Part shown: positions 1-10,072 of the stretch, piece after piece
Layout of the letters: every line of letters starts with the position of its first letter
Numbering within the stretch: position 1 is the stretch's first letter
From: Sweltsa coloradensis
Taxonomy: Eukaryota > Arthropoda > Insecta > Plecoptera > Chloroperlidae
Direction: 5' to 3'
Assembly: GCA_024449915.1 (NCBI GenBank)
Contig: JAMZAV010000157.1
Span: 744,001-808,000, forward strand
Length of the DNA stretch: 64,000 nucleotides
Notes under the pieces: model-generated
What the model was told of the DNA's origin: nothing
The model's database searches: none
The model's input: the letters and a program-made list of their open reading frames with translations, nothing else
Made by a program: the position numbers and the translations under genes

Positions 1-60
1 CATTTTTATTATTATTGGATATTGCTTAACGTCTCATATTTATGCAAGTTGGCTAATCGA

Positions 61-340
61 GACGAAGGAAGGGACGTAAGGGGTAACGCGGGGGGACAAG
101 GGGTGGACAAGCTTGTGCTGGGCAGAACCAGCCACAAGCGTATGGGGAGGGCAGGGGTTTCCCCCACGTCGTGGTCGTCTCCGTCTGTGTCATCATCCGC
201 CCGTGTTGTCATTGTCGTCGCCGTCGGGGAGGTAGTCAAAGGGAAGGGGAAAGTTCCCCGACGACGACCCAGAGCTCGCCATTAGTTTCAGGGAGAAAAA
301 CTCCCCTAATCACGGGCCAAACCACGAGAAGGTTGCGAGT
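61..340 (+). repeat. Dispersed GC-rich repeat R1, copy 1
   Basis: This segment matches 30425-30705 closely (shared blocks include the ends of GGGAAGGGGAAAGTTCCCCG and GACGACCCAGAGCTCGCC), and a third, more diverged copy lies reversed at 61668-61850. It is much richer in G and C than its surroundings. Open frames on both strands are short and not conserved between copies, so I call it a non-coding interspersed repeat of unknown class. It lies in the intron upstream of gene A exon 3. Confidence 0.75.
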
Positions 341-429
341 TGGAATTTGATGGGTTAAAGTAAGTAAATATATAACCTATAGACGAATAACCCCGTTGAC
401 TTTTGTATTGTATGTTTGTTGTATTCTAG

Positions 430-555
430 GTGCCTTCTTGTTCCCCTTTATGTTGATGCTGGTGTTCTGCGGCGTCCCCCTCTTCTACATGGAGACTGTA
501 CTAGGTCAGTTCAGCTCGATGGCGGTAAAGTTTCCCGCATCAGCCCACTTTTAAG
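430..555 (+). other. Damaged exon 3 of SLC6 gene A (TM2)
   Basis: The acceptor TATTCTAG and the coding start match gene B exon 3 (25558-25689), giving [20 protein letters not shown] and [10 protein letters not shown]. After GQFSS the sequence departs: 17 bases replace the 21 present in gene B, and two more bases are missing near the end, so the frame reaches TAA at 552-554 just before the expected donor at 556. An internal GTAAAG at 525 would end the exon in phase 0 after 95 nt, avoiding the stop. Confidence 0.75.
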
Positions 556-725
556 GTTACTCTGCAGGGAAACCCATACTTAGCATATTAGCCCTGAAAA
601 GCAGTTGGAATTGATTAAATAAATTGCTTGTTAACAAATATTACAATTTTAAAAATATGAATACGTTCGACTCCTCGATATAAAACATACTTATCGTACG
701 TACATCCAGTCATAAACTGTTCGAT

Positions 726-945
726 GAGTAGAGTAGAGTAGAGTAGAGTAGAGTAGAGTAGAGTAGAGTAGAGAGGGTAAGAGGAGTTAGAGTATGAGTA
801 GCGGAAGAGTAGGTAAGTAGAGTAAGTAGAGTAGAGATAGATAGAGTAGAGTAGGGTTGCTAGGGTAAGGATAGGGCTAGGTAGTATCAGTAAGTTAGGT
901 GATAGGTAGGTAGTGAGTAGGAGAGTAAGGAGTAGAGTAGAGGTT
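726..945. repeat. GAGTA microsatellite
   Basis: Perfect GAGTA pentamers at 726-771 decay into degenerate GTAGAGTA/GTAGGTAG sequence up to about 945. It lies in the intron between gene A exons 3 and 4 and replaces sequence that gene B has after the shared CATCCAG-CATAAACTGTT segment (26730-26755). Confidence 0.9.
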
Positions 946-1100
946 ATCTTACCTAGGCCATTGCTATAGACTTTATACTAGCATAGTGAAAGCATAGTAT
1001 AAAAACAAAAAACATAAACAAGCATTTTACTTCTTCCATAACTTTTTTTTATCAAAGTTGGAGGATATTTTGAACCTTTGTAAGTATTGGTCCTTAGAAA

Positions 1101-1251
1101 GCTGGCTAGCTACGCTATCCATAGTCATTAGTCACATGTGTATTACAACGTATTGATATCCTACCCCATCTACTTCACAGTGATGACGATGAAGTCGACG
1201 GTGCCGTGGGCATCGTGCGGCAATTCGTGGAACACAGATCGGTGTCATACT
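1101..1251 (+). other. Damaged exon 4 of SLC6 gene A (TM3 and extracellular loop 2)
   Basis: The 3' part (1132-1251) reads HVYYNVLISYPIYFTV then STVPWASCGNSWNTDRC, matching gene B exon 4 (26960-27114), with both loop-2 cysteines and a good donor at 1252. The 5' part is scrambled: several bases are lost or gained relative to gene B, no clean acceptor is present where expected, and TAG at 1129-1131 is in frame. An AG at 1130-1131 would open the exon in phase 0 at 1132. Confidence 0.7.
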
Positions 1252-1594
1252 GTGAGTAACTAATTATCCAGTAGCGGGATTCATAAAACTAGGCCGCTTC
1301 GCGAACGTTTTTTTTAGTCGCGTTGATGTATGAGCTTTTTTGTAAGTTTTTGTATGCGTGGGATCTCTTTACTTTTTCAAGTCCCATTGCAAAATCATTT
1401 TTGTTAAATTAGGATAATTTTTATAAAGTAGTATTAATTGCTATAGAATGTAAAATATCTGCAGGCCCGAAGACTTGCTTTCTGTACGCATTGTAGGTGA
1501 TTGTTGTAAAGTTTCTATAGTAACATGTTAATTATTATACATCTCAAAAAACTTATATTAAAACCTTTATTTCTATGGATTCTATAACTTTTTC

Positions 1595-1948
1595 TTTCGA
1601 AAGGTACTACATCGCCATTTCTTTAATGTCCATATAAAATATGAACGTTGAAGCCCCACCCGTTTGGTCAGAATCGGCCCAAATAACACGCAAATATCGC
1701 ATCAAAAATCGAAAAAAAATCGTAACAGTACGATATTCATGAGAAATATTCTTCGATTGTGCCAAAAAACGTAGCTGGTCTAGGTTCAGAGATTTCGAAG
1801 GTCCCATCCAATTTTCATCAAGATCTCATATGCCGTTTGCCCGGTAAAGCGCGAACAACAGACAAACAAAAAAAATAAAAAAAAACACCCAAGCAAATTT
1901 TTTGGGGGTAAGTTAAATTGAAGTCTTCGTTTCGCTCATCCTACTATA
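1595..1948 (-). repeat. Helitron-like element, subfamily II, partial
   Basis: Matches the 5' half of the elements at 23870-24650 and 24687-25473 in reverse orientation: the CCCACCCGTTTGGTCAGAAT block, the AGAGATTTCGAAGGTCC block, and the end GAAGTCTTCGTTTCGCTCATCC. The 3' hairpin and CTAG end are missing, so it is truncated. It sits in gene A intron 4. Confidence 0.75.
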
Positions 1949-2109
1949 TTTTTATTGTAAAATGTTGTTGTAACCCTGCCCTAACTGACGATATAACTGT
2001 AGTCCAGTACAAAAAGTACATCACTTGTACTTGTACTACACTGTGAGTTTGTGAGTTCCTGAATTTTGTACAGTTTCAAAGTAAAACTCCGGTTCAAAAT
2101 TTCGACTTA

Positions 2110-2320
2110 AAGATCTATTTTTAAATGTTGCCAAAGCATTAGACGAGGGGGCACTTCCGTGATTCTGTGAGTGTGTGTGTGAACTATAAAAATCAGACGA
2201 ATCGTTGAATATCGCTGAACAATTTTAAAGAGACATCCGGTACGAGTTAACTGAGAACTACTAAGAAAATCAGCAAGATACATTACGATTAAATTATTAT
2301 TTGTCGGGCTGTGAAATTGC
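2110..2320 (+). repeat. Degenerate copy of repeat S2
   Basis: The stretch with AGACATCCGGTACGAGTTA, GAGAACTACTAAGAAAATC and ATACATTACGATT corresponds to the middle of S2 at 4540-4660 but is shorter and more diverged. The tRNA-like part is absent. Confidence 0.6.
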
Positions 2321-2593
2321 ATGCAGTGACCAAGGTGTATCGAATCTTGACGCTCAAGGTACCACCAAATAGAGCTAGGAGATTGAGTAAACCTTGCAAT
2401 CTTTACAAGTATTTCGTACTGGCTATGTTTTCCGTAGTATTGAATGCATGTCATAACATTTTCTATAGGCCCTAGGTTTTTAAATACAGTCCAGAAATCA
2501 CAAAATCTTTCCCGTCCGTGTTCGAATAATATTTTATTGTAGAATAAATCACATTCTTTCTAAATATTATTGCAACAACTTTGCCTATTTCAG

Positions 2594-2652
2594 ATGGATT
2601 CCATATACGATGGCAATTTAACAATGAAAACTCCAGCAGACGAATTCTTCCA
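2594..2652 (+). other. Gene A exon 5
   Basis: Acceptor CTATTTCAG; exon reads [19 protein letters not shown] and ends in phase 2 before GTAAGT. It contains an N-L-T glycosylation sequon in extracellular loop 2, parallel to the N-G-S in gene B exon 5. Length (59 nt) is identical to gene B. Confidence 0.85.
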
Positions 2653-2867
2653 GTAAGTAACATAAAAACCTCGAGCACAATATTGGTCACTCAAAGTTTA
2701 ATTGCTTAACCGACCTCTTTGTAAGCGGCTATTTCGACACGGCGGGTCGTTGAAACGTGTCAACGTTACAATTATATTCTCAAATTGTATTCTTCGTTAA
2801 TAATAACAAAATATTATTGTTGTCTCTTATGTAAAAAAGAAATTAATATTGTCTCCACTGAATTAAT

Positions 2868-3335
2868 AAATAAAATAAATAAATAAATTGTATTTAGAGT
2901 CTACCCACTCAGTTATATAACTGATTTTCAGTGAGGGACTTATCAAAGCGACCAAGCCAACCCTGTAGGCCCCGACGCAATCGACGAGTGAGCGATAACC
3001 AACCAAAGATCGATATTTTTAATAGGAAATATAGCAATCAGTGGTATGGACAGTGCGAACACCCGCGAATCAACGCCAGAATCAACAAGGCCGATTCAGA
3101 ACAACTCTGAATTTATTATGTGCTTCGTTGCTAGGACGGCTCCAAAGTCACCGTTTACAAACTCCTAAGACAAGAACTGATGGACTTAAGTTCAAATCAG
3201 AAGTTAAAAAAACTTCTGACTTTAACGGGAATCGAACCTGGACCTTCTGCATTGGAAGCAGATACGCTAACCACAAGACCAACGAGCCACACAAGACCAA
3301 CGAGCCACACAAAGTCCAACGAGCCACACAATAAC
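2868..3335 (-). repeat. tRNA-Gly-derived SINE, copy 1
   Basis: The reverse complement begins with a tRNA-like head (GGTCTTGTGGTTAGCGT A-box region, CTGCTTCCAATGCAG anticodon arm with TCC, GGTTCGATTCCCG B box) and continues for about 400 bases with a body nearly identical to 59529-59965. The tail at 2865-2890 is an AAAT run. The head region near 3285-3330 carries a short triplication of ACCAACGAGCCACACAA. Confidence 0.85.
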
Positions 3336-3339
3336 ACAC

Positions 3340-3770
3340 AATAATTTTGAATTTTTTTTTTTTTTTTTTATGTCTCTATTTGCAACAGGCAATGTAGCCC
3401 ACTAGTGCAAATTTAATAGAGAAGGGAGGAGGAAAAACCCGGTACCAACACATAGCCTAGACTCCAACCAAAAAGTACAAAGGGGACCAACGGCTTTACG
3501 TCCCATCCGAAAGGACGGTGTAACTTTTGACAGTCATATAGGTTCCTCCACTAACCCGGACTGCCGAGCAGACGGCGCCAAGGAGAACGAAGCTGTCACA
3601 CAAGCTTACGAACCCTAGTCTGCTCTAGCCAGCGATATACGTGTGTTTTAGGGCAGAGCGGCGACCCACTCAACCCCTGACCACGCCCGATGTTGCTTAA
3701 CTTCAGTGTTCGAGTGGGAACTGGTTAAACGACCGCGGCTAAATCGCTGGTTTTGGAAGAAACTTAAGCA
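3340..3770. repeat. Interspersed repeat shared in part with 58970-59160
   Basis: Starts with a T run and includes GAGAAGGGAGGAGGAAAAAC and CGGTACCAACACATAGCCTA, which recur as GAAGGGAGGAGGGGAAACTC and CAGTACCGGCACGTAGCCTA near 59062-59100. The part from 3480 to 3770 contains TTTACGTCCCATCCGAAAGG. No coding potential; class unknown. Confidence 0.55.
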
Positions 3771-4413
3771 AGTCAACGAAATTTTATTTAATTCACATTT
3801 TTAACACATTACATAAATGAAATAAATTCTCAATTAAAACAAGTTTCTTAACGTTTGCATACATATTTACATAACATAAACATTTAAATATATGAAATTT
3901 CATGTTTTAATATGTATTTTATCAAAGGTTATTTGTGTTACCAGCAACAGGATATTGGAGATCTCCGATGGCGTCGGGTCCATGGGCGGGCTCGTCTGGC
4001 AGCTGGTCGTGTGCGACCTAGTCTCATGGCTCATCTTGTTTGGCTGTTTGGCCAAGGGAATAAAAAGCGTCGGTAAAGTAGTCTACTTCACGGCTACCTT
4101 CCCCTACGTCATACTCATCGCACTACTCATACGCGGTCTTATGCTGCCCGGAGCGGTGGACGGAATCAAATACTTCGCGTATCCCGACTGGAAAAAGCTG
4201 GGCGAAACACAGGTGAGTCAACTGGAAACGAATACTCTTAATATTATGTAGTTATACTTTGTTCTCCGGACAGGTGGTATAGTTACACCGTCTGCAGCGC
4301 TTCAGGTGGAGTGGAGTGACACTACAACGTAGAATTTGAATCGAGGTAGTCAATTAACTTTATCACGTAGTATTTTTTAATTTATTTGAATGCCAATGAC
4401 GTGGGCTATGTGT

Positions 4414-4490
4414 GCCTGTCATAATTAAACGAGGGAGCGGAGCGACCGAGTGTCTCCATTCAACTCAAACGGCTCTCATTGTGATCTGCC

Positions 4491-4527
<37 letters not shown>

Positions 4528-4951
4528 GACTGTACGTCGAAAATCAGCCGAACCGCTGAACAGATTAAGCTGAAATTTTAAACAGACATCCGGTACGAGT
4601 ATACTGAGAACTGTTAACAAAATCAGCTTGATCCATTGCGATTTAAGCCTACAATAAATAAAAATGTGATTTTTTAAATTATCGATAGCATTTATTTCGT
4701 AGCAGCTAGCGGGATGGAATCTGTATGGCTGACATGGCATAGTGGTATAAGCATTTAGCCTGCCGCACGGAGGGTTGGGGTTCGATGCCCGTTAGCTCGA
4801 ACTTTTTTATATTTTTACACCCACATATTATTTTTGAGGGGTGTTAAATGGGAAATAAAAATTAGGTTATTTTGTTTTATCTTGGAAATTTGTTATTGTT
4901 TTAGGCTAATACGTTTTGAACTCGATTCGCATTTTAAATGTTCAATTTAAA
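4414..4951 (+). repeat. Repeat S2 with internal tRNA-like module and GTCT microsatellite
   Basis: About 540 bases, repeated in reverse at 22206-22697. It holds a (TCTG)n run (4485-4527) and at 4737-4800 a tRNA-like module: TGGCATAGTGGTATAAGC resembles a pol III A box and GGTTCGATGCC a B box. The end GTTCAATTTAAA abuts a Helitron-like CTAG terminus at 4952. It may be a composite SINE; the module is not a functional tRNA because the acceptor stem does not pair. Confidence 0.7.
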
Positions 4952-5731
4952 CTAGGAAAACGCTTAAGTCCCGCCGCGTTGTTGGATGAGCGTAATTGGT
5001 GCATTGAGCTGCCATGTGTTATGCGAATTTTCTGTTGTTCTGTGGCAAAATCATTACTAAGTTGAAATTTTTTTAAATTAAATTAAATTAAATTAAAAAT
5101 TAACTTAATTTTTTTTTTTTTAAATTAATCGTAATTGTTAAAAAAATCGTAAAATTGCGATTTTTATAAGAAATAATTTCTCGATTGCGCTCAAATTTTA
5201 CACTAATATATTAATTCATAAAATTAAGGTTCTGCGAAAAAATCATTACAATCGGATAAAGCATGTAGGTGTTATAAGTCAAAGAATTGTTTAAAAAAAG
5301 AAAAAACCTGTAAAATTTCGATTTTTATGATAAATATTTTTTCAATTGCGCTCAAATTTCACAAAAATATCTTAATTCATAAAATAAAGGTTCTGTGCAA
5401 AAATCATTAAAATCGGATAAAGCATGTAGGAGTTATAAGTCGAAGAAATTTTTTAAAAATTGAAAAAAATCGTAAAATTGCGATATTCATGAGAAAAAAT
5501 TTTCCGATTGCGCTCAAAAACGTGGCAGTTCTAAGTTCAGAGATTTCGAAGGCCTCCATAAAATTTCATCGCAATCGGAGTATCGGTTTAGCCGGAATCG
5601 TGTGGACAAACAGACAAAAATACAAAAAAAAAAAAAGAAAGAAAAAAAAAAAAAAAAACATTCCGGATTTTTTTCTCCAGTGTAGTGAAATGGAATCTTC
5701 GCTTCGCTCGCTACGCTCGCTACGCTCATCC
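4952..5731 (-). mobile_element. Helitron-like element, subfamily I
   Basis: On the minus strand it starts GGATGAGCG (5723-5731), has no coding capacity, and ends with CGCTCATCC-like sequence, a hairpin AACGC/GCGTT and terminal CTAG followed by T. The interior holds about three copies of a ~160-base tandem unit (ATTGCGCTCAAA recurs near 5183, 5345 and 5506). A CTRR|T end preceded by a hairpin, with the matching inverted repeat placed just before the hairpin, is the architecture known for Helitron2/Helentron elements. It lies in gene A intron 6. Confidence 0.65.
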
Positions 5732-5736
5732 AACAA

Positions 5737-5913
5737 CTAGAGAAACGCCAAAGTCGTTGTTAAACGAGTGAGTGAGCCACGTGTTGAGTACTCGGTATCA
5801 TTCCTCATACTGGGCTCGATCCAGTCTTAGGTATAGGGGAGGAAAGGGGATGTTCCCGGGTACTCAACACTTGGTTCAATCACTCGTTTGATAACGACTT
5901 TGGCGTTTCCCTA
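5737..5913. mobile_element. Short palindromic MITE with CTAG ends
   Basis: About 177 bases with long inverted ends: CTAGAGAAACGCCAAAGTCG on the left and its near complement CGACTTTGGCGTTTCCCTA on the right; the arms run on through CACTCGTTT. Terminal bases resemble those of the Helitron-like family (CTAGGAAAACGC). Related copies are at 13149-13446 and 22033-22205. Confidence 0.75.
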
Positions 5914-6573
5914 ATATTAGTCAGTTCTGTGACTGAGTGTGTCGATTACGAATGATACGAATGTATTTATTTATTCGTCATGGTTTTCAACTTTCTGTGT
6001 GCAGGTGTGGGCCGATGCAGCCTCGCAGATGTTCTTTGGACTTGGACCCGGCTGGGGAGGCATCGTAAACATGTCCAGTTTTAACAAATTCAGAAACAAC
6101 TCTAAATGGTGAGTGCCTAAACTTACTACTACCACAGATAAACACGCTCCTACTCAACGCATGTTCCACAAGGTGCATAGTCCTAATCCAAGTAACAAGA
6201 ACCGTAATGTTACCATCATAATATGCAAAGACTAGAAAAATAAATTAAAATCACTAGACCAAATTCTGTCAATATTTTAGAACTGATATTGCTCCTCTTT
6301 CTGAAGCATCACTTAGTGCTGTACATTTTGGAACTGCTGAATATAAATGTGCAATTTTCAATATCGTATTTAGTCGTAAAATATTAAATTCAATTAATTT
6401 TTATTTGTTCTGGTATACACTCAGTGATACAAACAAACATTGTCATTAAATATATCAATAGATAACTAGCATTGGGTCTCGAATGTGACACCGTGTATAC
6501 TCAAGATTCTAGGATGCAAAATTATGCAGGTTTTTGCGCCTCAGCCAGATATTACCATTCGTCTCGTTTTCAG

Positions 6574-6698
6574 GGACTCGATTTACATCGCTGTGATTAA
6601 CGCCGCCACCGCCGTTCTGGGAGGATTCGTGGTTTTCGCTGTGCTCGGCTACATGTCCCACCAGACCGGCCAAGACATAAGCAAAGTCGCATCGGGAG
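6574..6698 (+). other. Gene A exon 8 (TM7) with altered ion site
   Basis: Acceptor CGTTTTCAG; reads DSIYIAVINAATAVLGGFVV then FAVLGYMSHQTGQDISKVAS. The Asn that binds Na1 in the family is kept, but the residue four positions later, normally the chloride-binding Ser (Ser332 in gene B), is Ala. Confidence 0.8.
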
Positions 6699-6913
6699 GT
6701 TTGTAGGCCTACTCTCAATCACAACCACTGAGGCAATATTGTTTAGTTTCTTATACTTTTCTGCGGCAATTTGTGTGCAGTGCCTTTTTTCGCCGCTCTT
6801 CATTCGAGCGGAATAAGTAGTCTTGTCAACCTTTCATCCCCAAATTTCGCTAGGCGTGCGCCTCAGACTTCGGACAGCGATGCCCATACAGAGGCTCCAC
6901 TCCGTTCAATATA

Positions 6914-7525
6914 CTAGGAAAACGCTTAAGTCCCGCCGCGTTGTTGGATGAGCGTAATTGGTGCATTGAGCTGCCATGTGTTACGCAGATTTTCTGTTGT
7001 TCTGTGAAAAAATTATTACTTAGTCGAAGATTTTTTTAAATTAAATTAAATAAAATAAAAAATTAACTTAATTTTTTTAATAAATCGTAATTTAAAAAAA
7101 AAAAAAAATCGTAAAATTGCAATTTTCATAAGAAATAATTATTTGATTGCGCTCAAATTTAACACGAATATATAAGTTCATGAAATTAAGGTTCTGTAAA
7201 AAAATCATTACAATCGGATAAAGCATGTAGGTGTTATAAGTCAAAGAATTTTTTAAAAAATCGAAAAAAAATCGTAAAATTGCGTTTTTTATAAGAAAAA
7301 AATTTCCCGATTGCGCTCAAAAACGTGGCAGTTCTAAGTTCAGAGATTTCGAAGGCCTCCATAAAATTTCATCGCAGTCAGAGTATCGGTTTTAGCCGGA
7401 ATCGTGTTAACAAACACACAAAAATACAAAAAAAAAAAAAAAAAAAAAAAAACATTCCGGATTTTTTTCTCCAGTGTAGTGAAATGGAATCTTCGCTTCG
7501 CTCGCTACGCTCGCTACGCTCATCC
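6914..7525 (-). mobile_element. Helitron-like element, subfamily I
   Basis: Same ends as 4952-5731 (CTAGGAAAACGCTTAAGTCC at the left, CGCTCATCC at the right) but with two rather than three ~160-base internal units, so the family varies by tandem unit number. It lies in gene A intron 8. A homopolymer A run (7430-7452) sits near its 5' end. Confidence 0.65.
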
Positions 7526-7786
7526 AAATAGAAAAGTAATTCAAATGTGTCGCGGGACCACATTGTTAGTTTTGATTTCTTTTTGGCAACGTCGAGATAC
7601 ATGTATCTTGGTGGTAGGTCCAAAGTTGTGACGAAGGTATAATTGGTACATGAGTCGGCCTGTTTGTAAATTTAGTTTCTTTGAGGGATTAGCACTGCCC
7701 TCAAAATGGTGAGGCCAAGTATACTAAGGCTACTGTAAACTTGTGAAGCTTTTTTAGATCAGATTTGAAAGAACACATTGTATTTA

Positions 7787-7928
7787 TAGGCGCTCCACGC
7801 TAAGAAAGGAGATGCGCGCGCTTTCGACGGGCCAATCAGCGATCGTTATTTTAAATTGGAGCCTGCTGAATGGCTACAATTCACCCGTTAAAAGCGCGCG
7901 CAACTCCTTTCTTAGCGTGGAGCGCCTA
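7787..7928. mobile_element. 142-bp palindromic MITE inserted at TA
   Basis: Inverted ends TAGGCGCTCCACGCTAAGAA and its complement flank a short centre, with TA on both sides. Gene B at 33627-33634 has the same intron without it (TTGTATTAAGTC), giving a clean empty site and indicating a TA target duplication. Confidence 0.85.
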
Positions 7929-7969
7929 TAGTCTCTGCAGCCAAAGCTGTTGCCTTACTACTTAATAAT

Positions 7970-8327
7970 GTTCGTCCGTTTACAGTTGACGAATTTCGAG
8001 TTCCTCAAAGGGAGAAAAGACCTGATTTGTCACCTCTTGACAAAATTATCTTTCTCAGGTTCACCGGGAAAGTCTCGGAGATCCCCAGTGATTGACATAT
8101 CTATTATAATGAATCGCAAACCCTTTGCCAAATCACTTAGTTTGGTTTTCATTATTGCGGTTCATTGGTTTGCCAAAGAGGCGCACAATAAAACTTCAGC
8201 CGGGCAACATTGACGACGGTCAGCAAAGATTGAATTTCAAATTATAACCCTCGTAATTGGTTATAACGAGTGGCTTTCATGTTCCCGCTGTGTCGGCGAA
8301 AAAGACGGAATTCGTCAACGGACGAAC
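7970..8327. mobile_element. 358-bp insertion with GTTCGTCCGTT inverted ends
   Basis: The left end GTTCGTCCGTTTACAGTTGA and right end TCGTCAACGGACGAAC are imperfect inverted repeats. Gene B lacks this block at the matching place (near 33663-33680, ACTTAATACTACCTAATAC). No transposase-like frame, so a non-autonomous DNA element. Confidence 0.7.
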
Positions 8328-8525
8328 TTTACCTAATTTTTATTCCTTGATTCTTTGGAAGGTGTGACTGCACATAGTCACCGGGAATGTAAAGTGTGTT
8401 ACCTTCTTCTAGGACCCGGCCTTGCATTCATCACGTATCCCCAGGCAATCAGCATGATGCCTGTCCCTCACTTATGGGCGGTTTTGTTCTTCTTCATGCT
8501 CTATCTACTCGGCATGAATAGCATG

Positions 8526-9693
8526 GTATGTTCTTTACTTTTCTGGTCTTGATTGACATGTTTATCCCAGACGGCCGATAAAATCCTGTCTCAGGAAATA
8601 ATGTATGAAATCTTGATTTTAATAAGCATTTATACCATCTGCAAACGCAGAAGCAGATGCTTTCGCCACGAGTGGTAGAGGGTGCAATGCACGGTTAATG
8701 AAAGCCACTTTTGTGTATGGAAGAGAAATAGGTGTAGGAATTACAAGCAAGTATTATCTGTGCTATATTGACGCTGAGTTAGCGTAAATAGAGTAGAGTT
8801 TTTATGCTAGAAAACAATTCCAAAGAGACTTGCATTCTTTCTTTTGAACCACTTTTCATCCCCTTCTTGTCTTGATAAGCTTAATAATTGTTATACTTTA
8901 AACACCCTCGTCTAGAGTACAAGATAAGACCAACTGTATCATTAAACAGAAACATTAATAAAAACCGTGACTTACTTGCGCAGGAACCACTAATGCAGTA
9001 TGATTGGTCCAAGAAAGGTTAGCTGTCAGACGTACGAACTTAAACGCTGAGCTTGGCCGAACTCAAATGCGCGCACTCATGTGTTGATGATTTCTGCTGA
9101 ACGGTTGGTAATATCATTAGCAAATTTTGCATGGGTGTTAATAATTAAGTACTTTTGTATTGACATCCGCAATTGGTTGCAAAAATTAAGCTTTAAAGAT
9201 ACATTGCGAGACATAAGTCCAAAACGTGAAAAAATGGGAAATCCAAAACATGGATTCCAATTCTGGAAATTTCACCAAACCGTTTATCTTACGATAAAAC
9301 CAAATTAACCTGCGCGTACACATTGATTTAAACGTTGATATCCAGTTATATCAAAATATATGCAAATTATATACAAATCTTATATGCAAATTTAATTTAA
9401 AACATCTGTTTATTTGGAATAAATTCCCAAAGTTGACCAAAATGGAGTACATTTTTGTGATTTCACTAATTTTTAAGTCAAAATCAATGAATTAATTTAG
9501 GAATACGGTACTGGATATCATAGATGAATTCTTAATTTACGTTAGTGTGAAATTTGATAAAGGTGTTATAAACCGTTTACCCCCAAAAAACAGAAAGCTG
9601 AGCGCCTAATTAAAATCGTCTCCTCGTCAGCCTCAGCGACTTCTCTTAATAATTAATAATTAACCCATTCTAGTTGAATTTCCATGATTTCAG
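8526..9693 (+). other. Gene A intron 9, no recognisable content
   Basis: AT-rich intron sequence. I see no conserved reading frame, no repeat shared with other parts of the window and no strong inverted repeats. It is longer than the gene B equivalent (33874-34316). Confidence 0.5.
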
Positions 9694-9903
9694 TTCGTCC
9701 AGATCGAAACCGTCGTCACGGGTATCATCGACGAATTCCCCATCCTCTTCCATAAGAAGATCTTTGTAACCATGGGTGCCTGCTTCTTTAGCTTCCTGGT
9801 GTCTCTCTTCTGCGTCACACGAGTGAGTCAACTAAGGTCTTGGTCAAGGAGAACTTAAGCGAATTTACCCAACCGATGGACAACAGAGACGGTCTGGGCT
9901 CAG

Positions 9904-10072
9904 GGCCTCTTTTCTGTATTGGATTCGTGGGTATAATTCCATGAATCAAGCTCGTTAGTGATGAGTCACTGTGTGTTTATCATAGAGAACAGACTTGTGA
10001 CGCATCTCTTGCGAATTCAATTCCTGCGATTGCCTACGAATCCAATTCGGTTAAAGTTACAGAATAGAGGCC
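9904..10072. mobile_element. 169-bp MITE with CAG target duplication
   Basis: Inverted ends GGCCTCTTTTCTGTA and TACAGAATAGAGGCC, flanked by CAG on both sides (9901-9903 and 10073-10075). Gene B keeps the empty site GGGCTCAGGTATTC at 34567-34580. Three-base duplications and GGCC-type ends are reminiscent of PIF/Harbinger MITEs, but the class is an inference. Confidence 0.8.

Noticed and set aside
4737..4800. Possible tRNA gene
   Set aside because: A and B boxes are present but the acceptor and anticodon stems fail, and the module is part of repeat S2.
5489..5740. Lys-rich frame in subfamily I element
   Set aside because: Created by the poly-A run and the repeated CGCTACGCTCG motif; it recurs in every copy with changes and is not conserved as protein.
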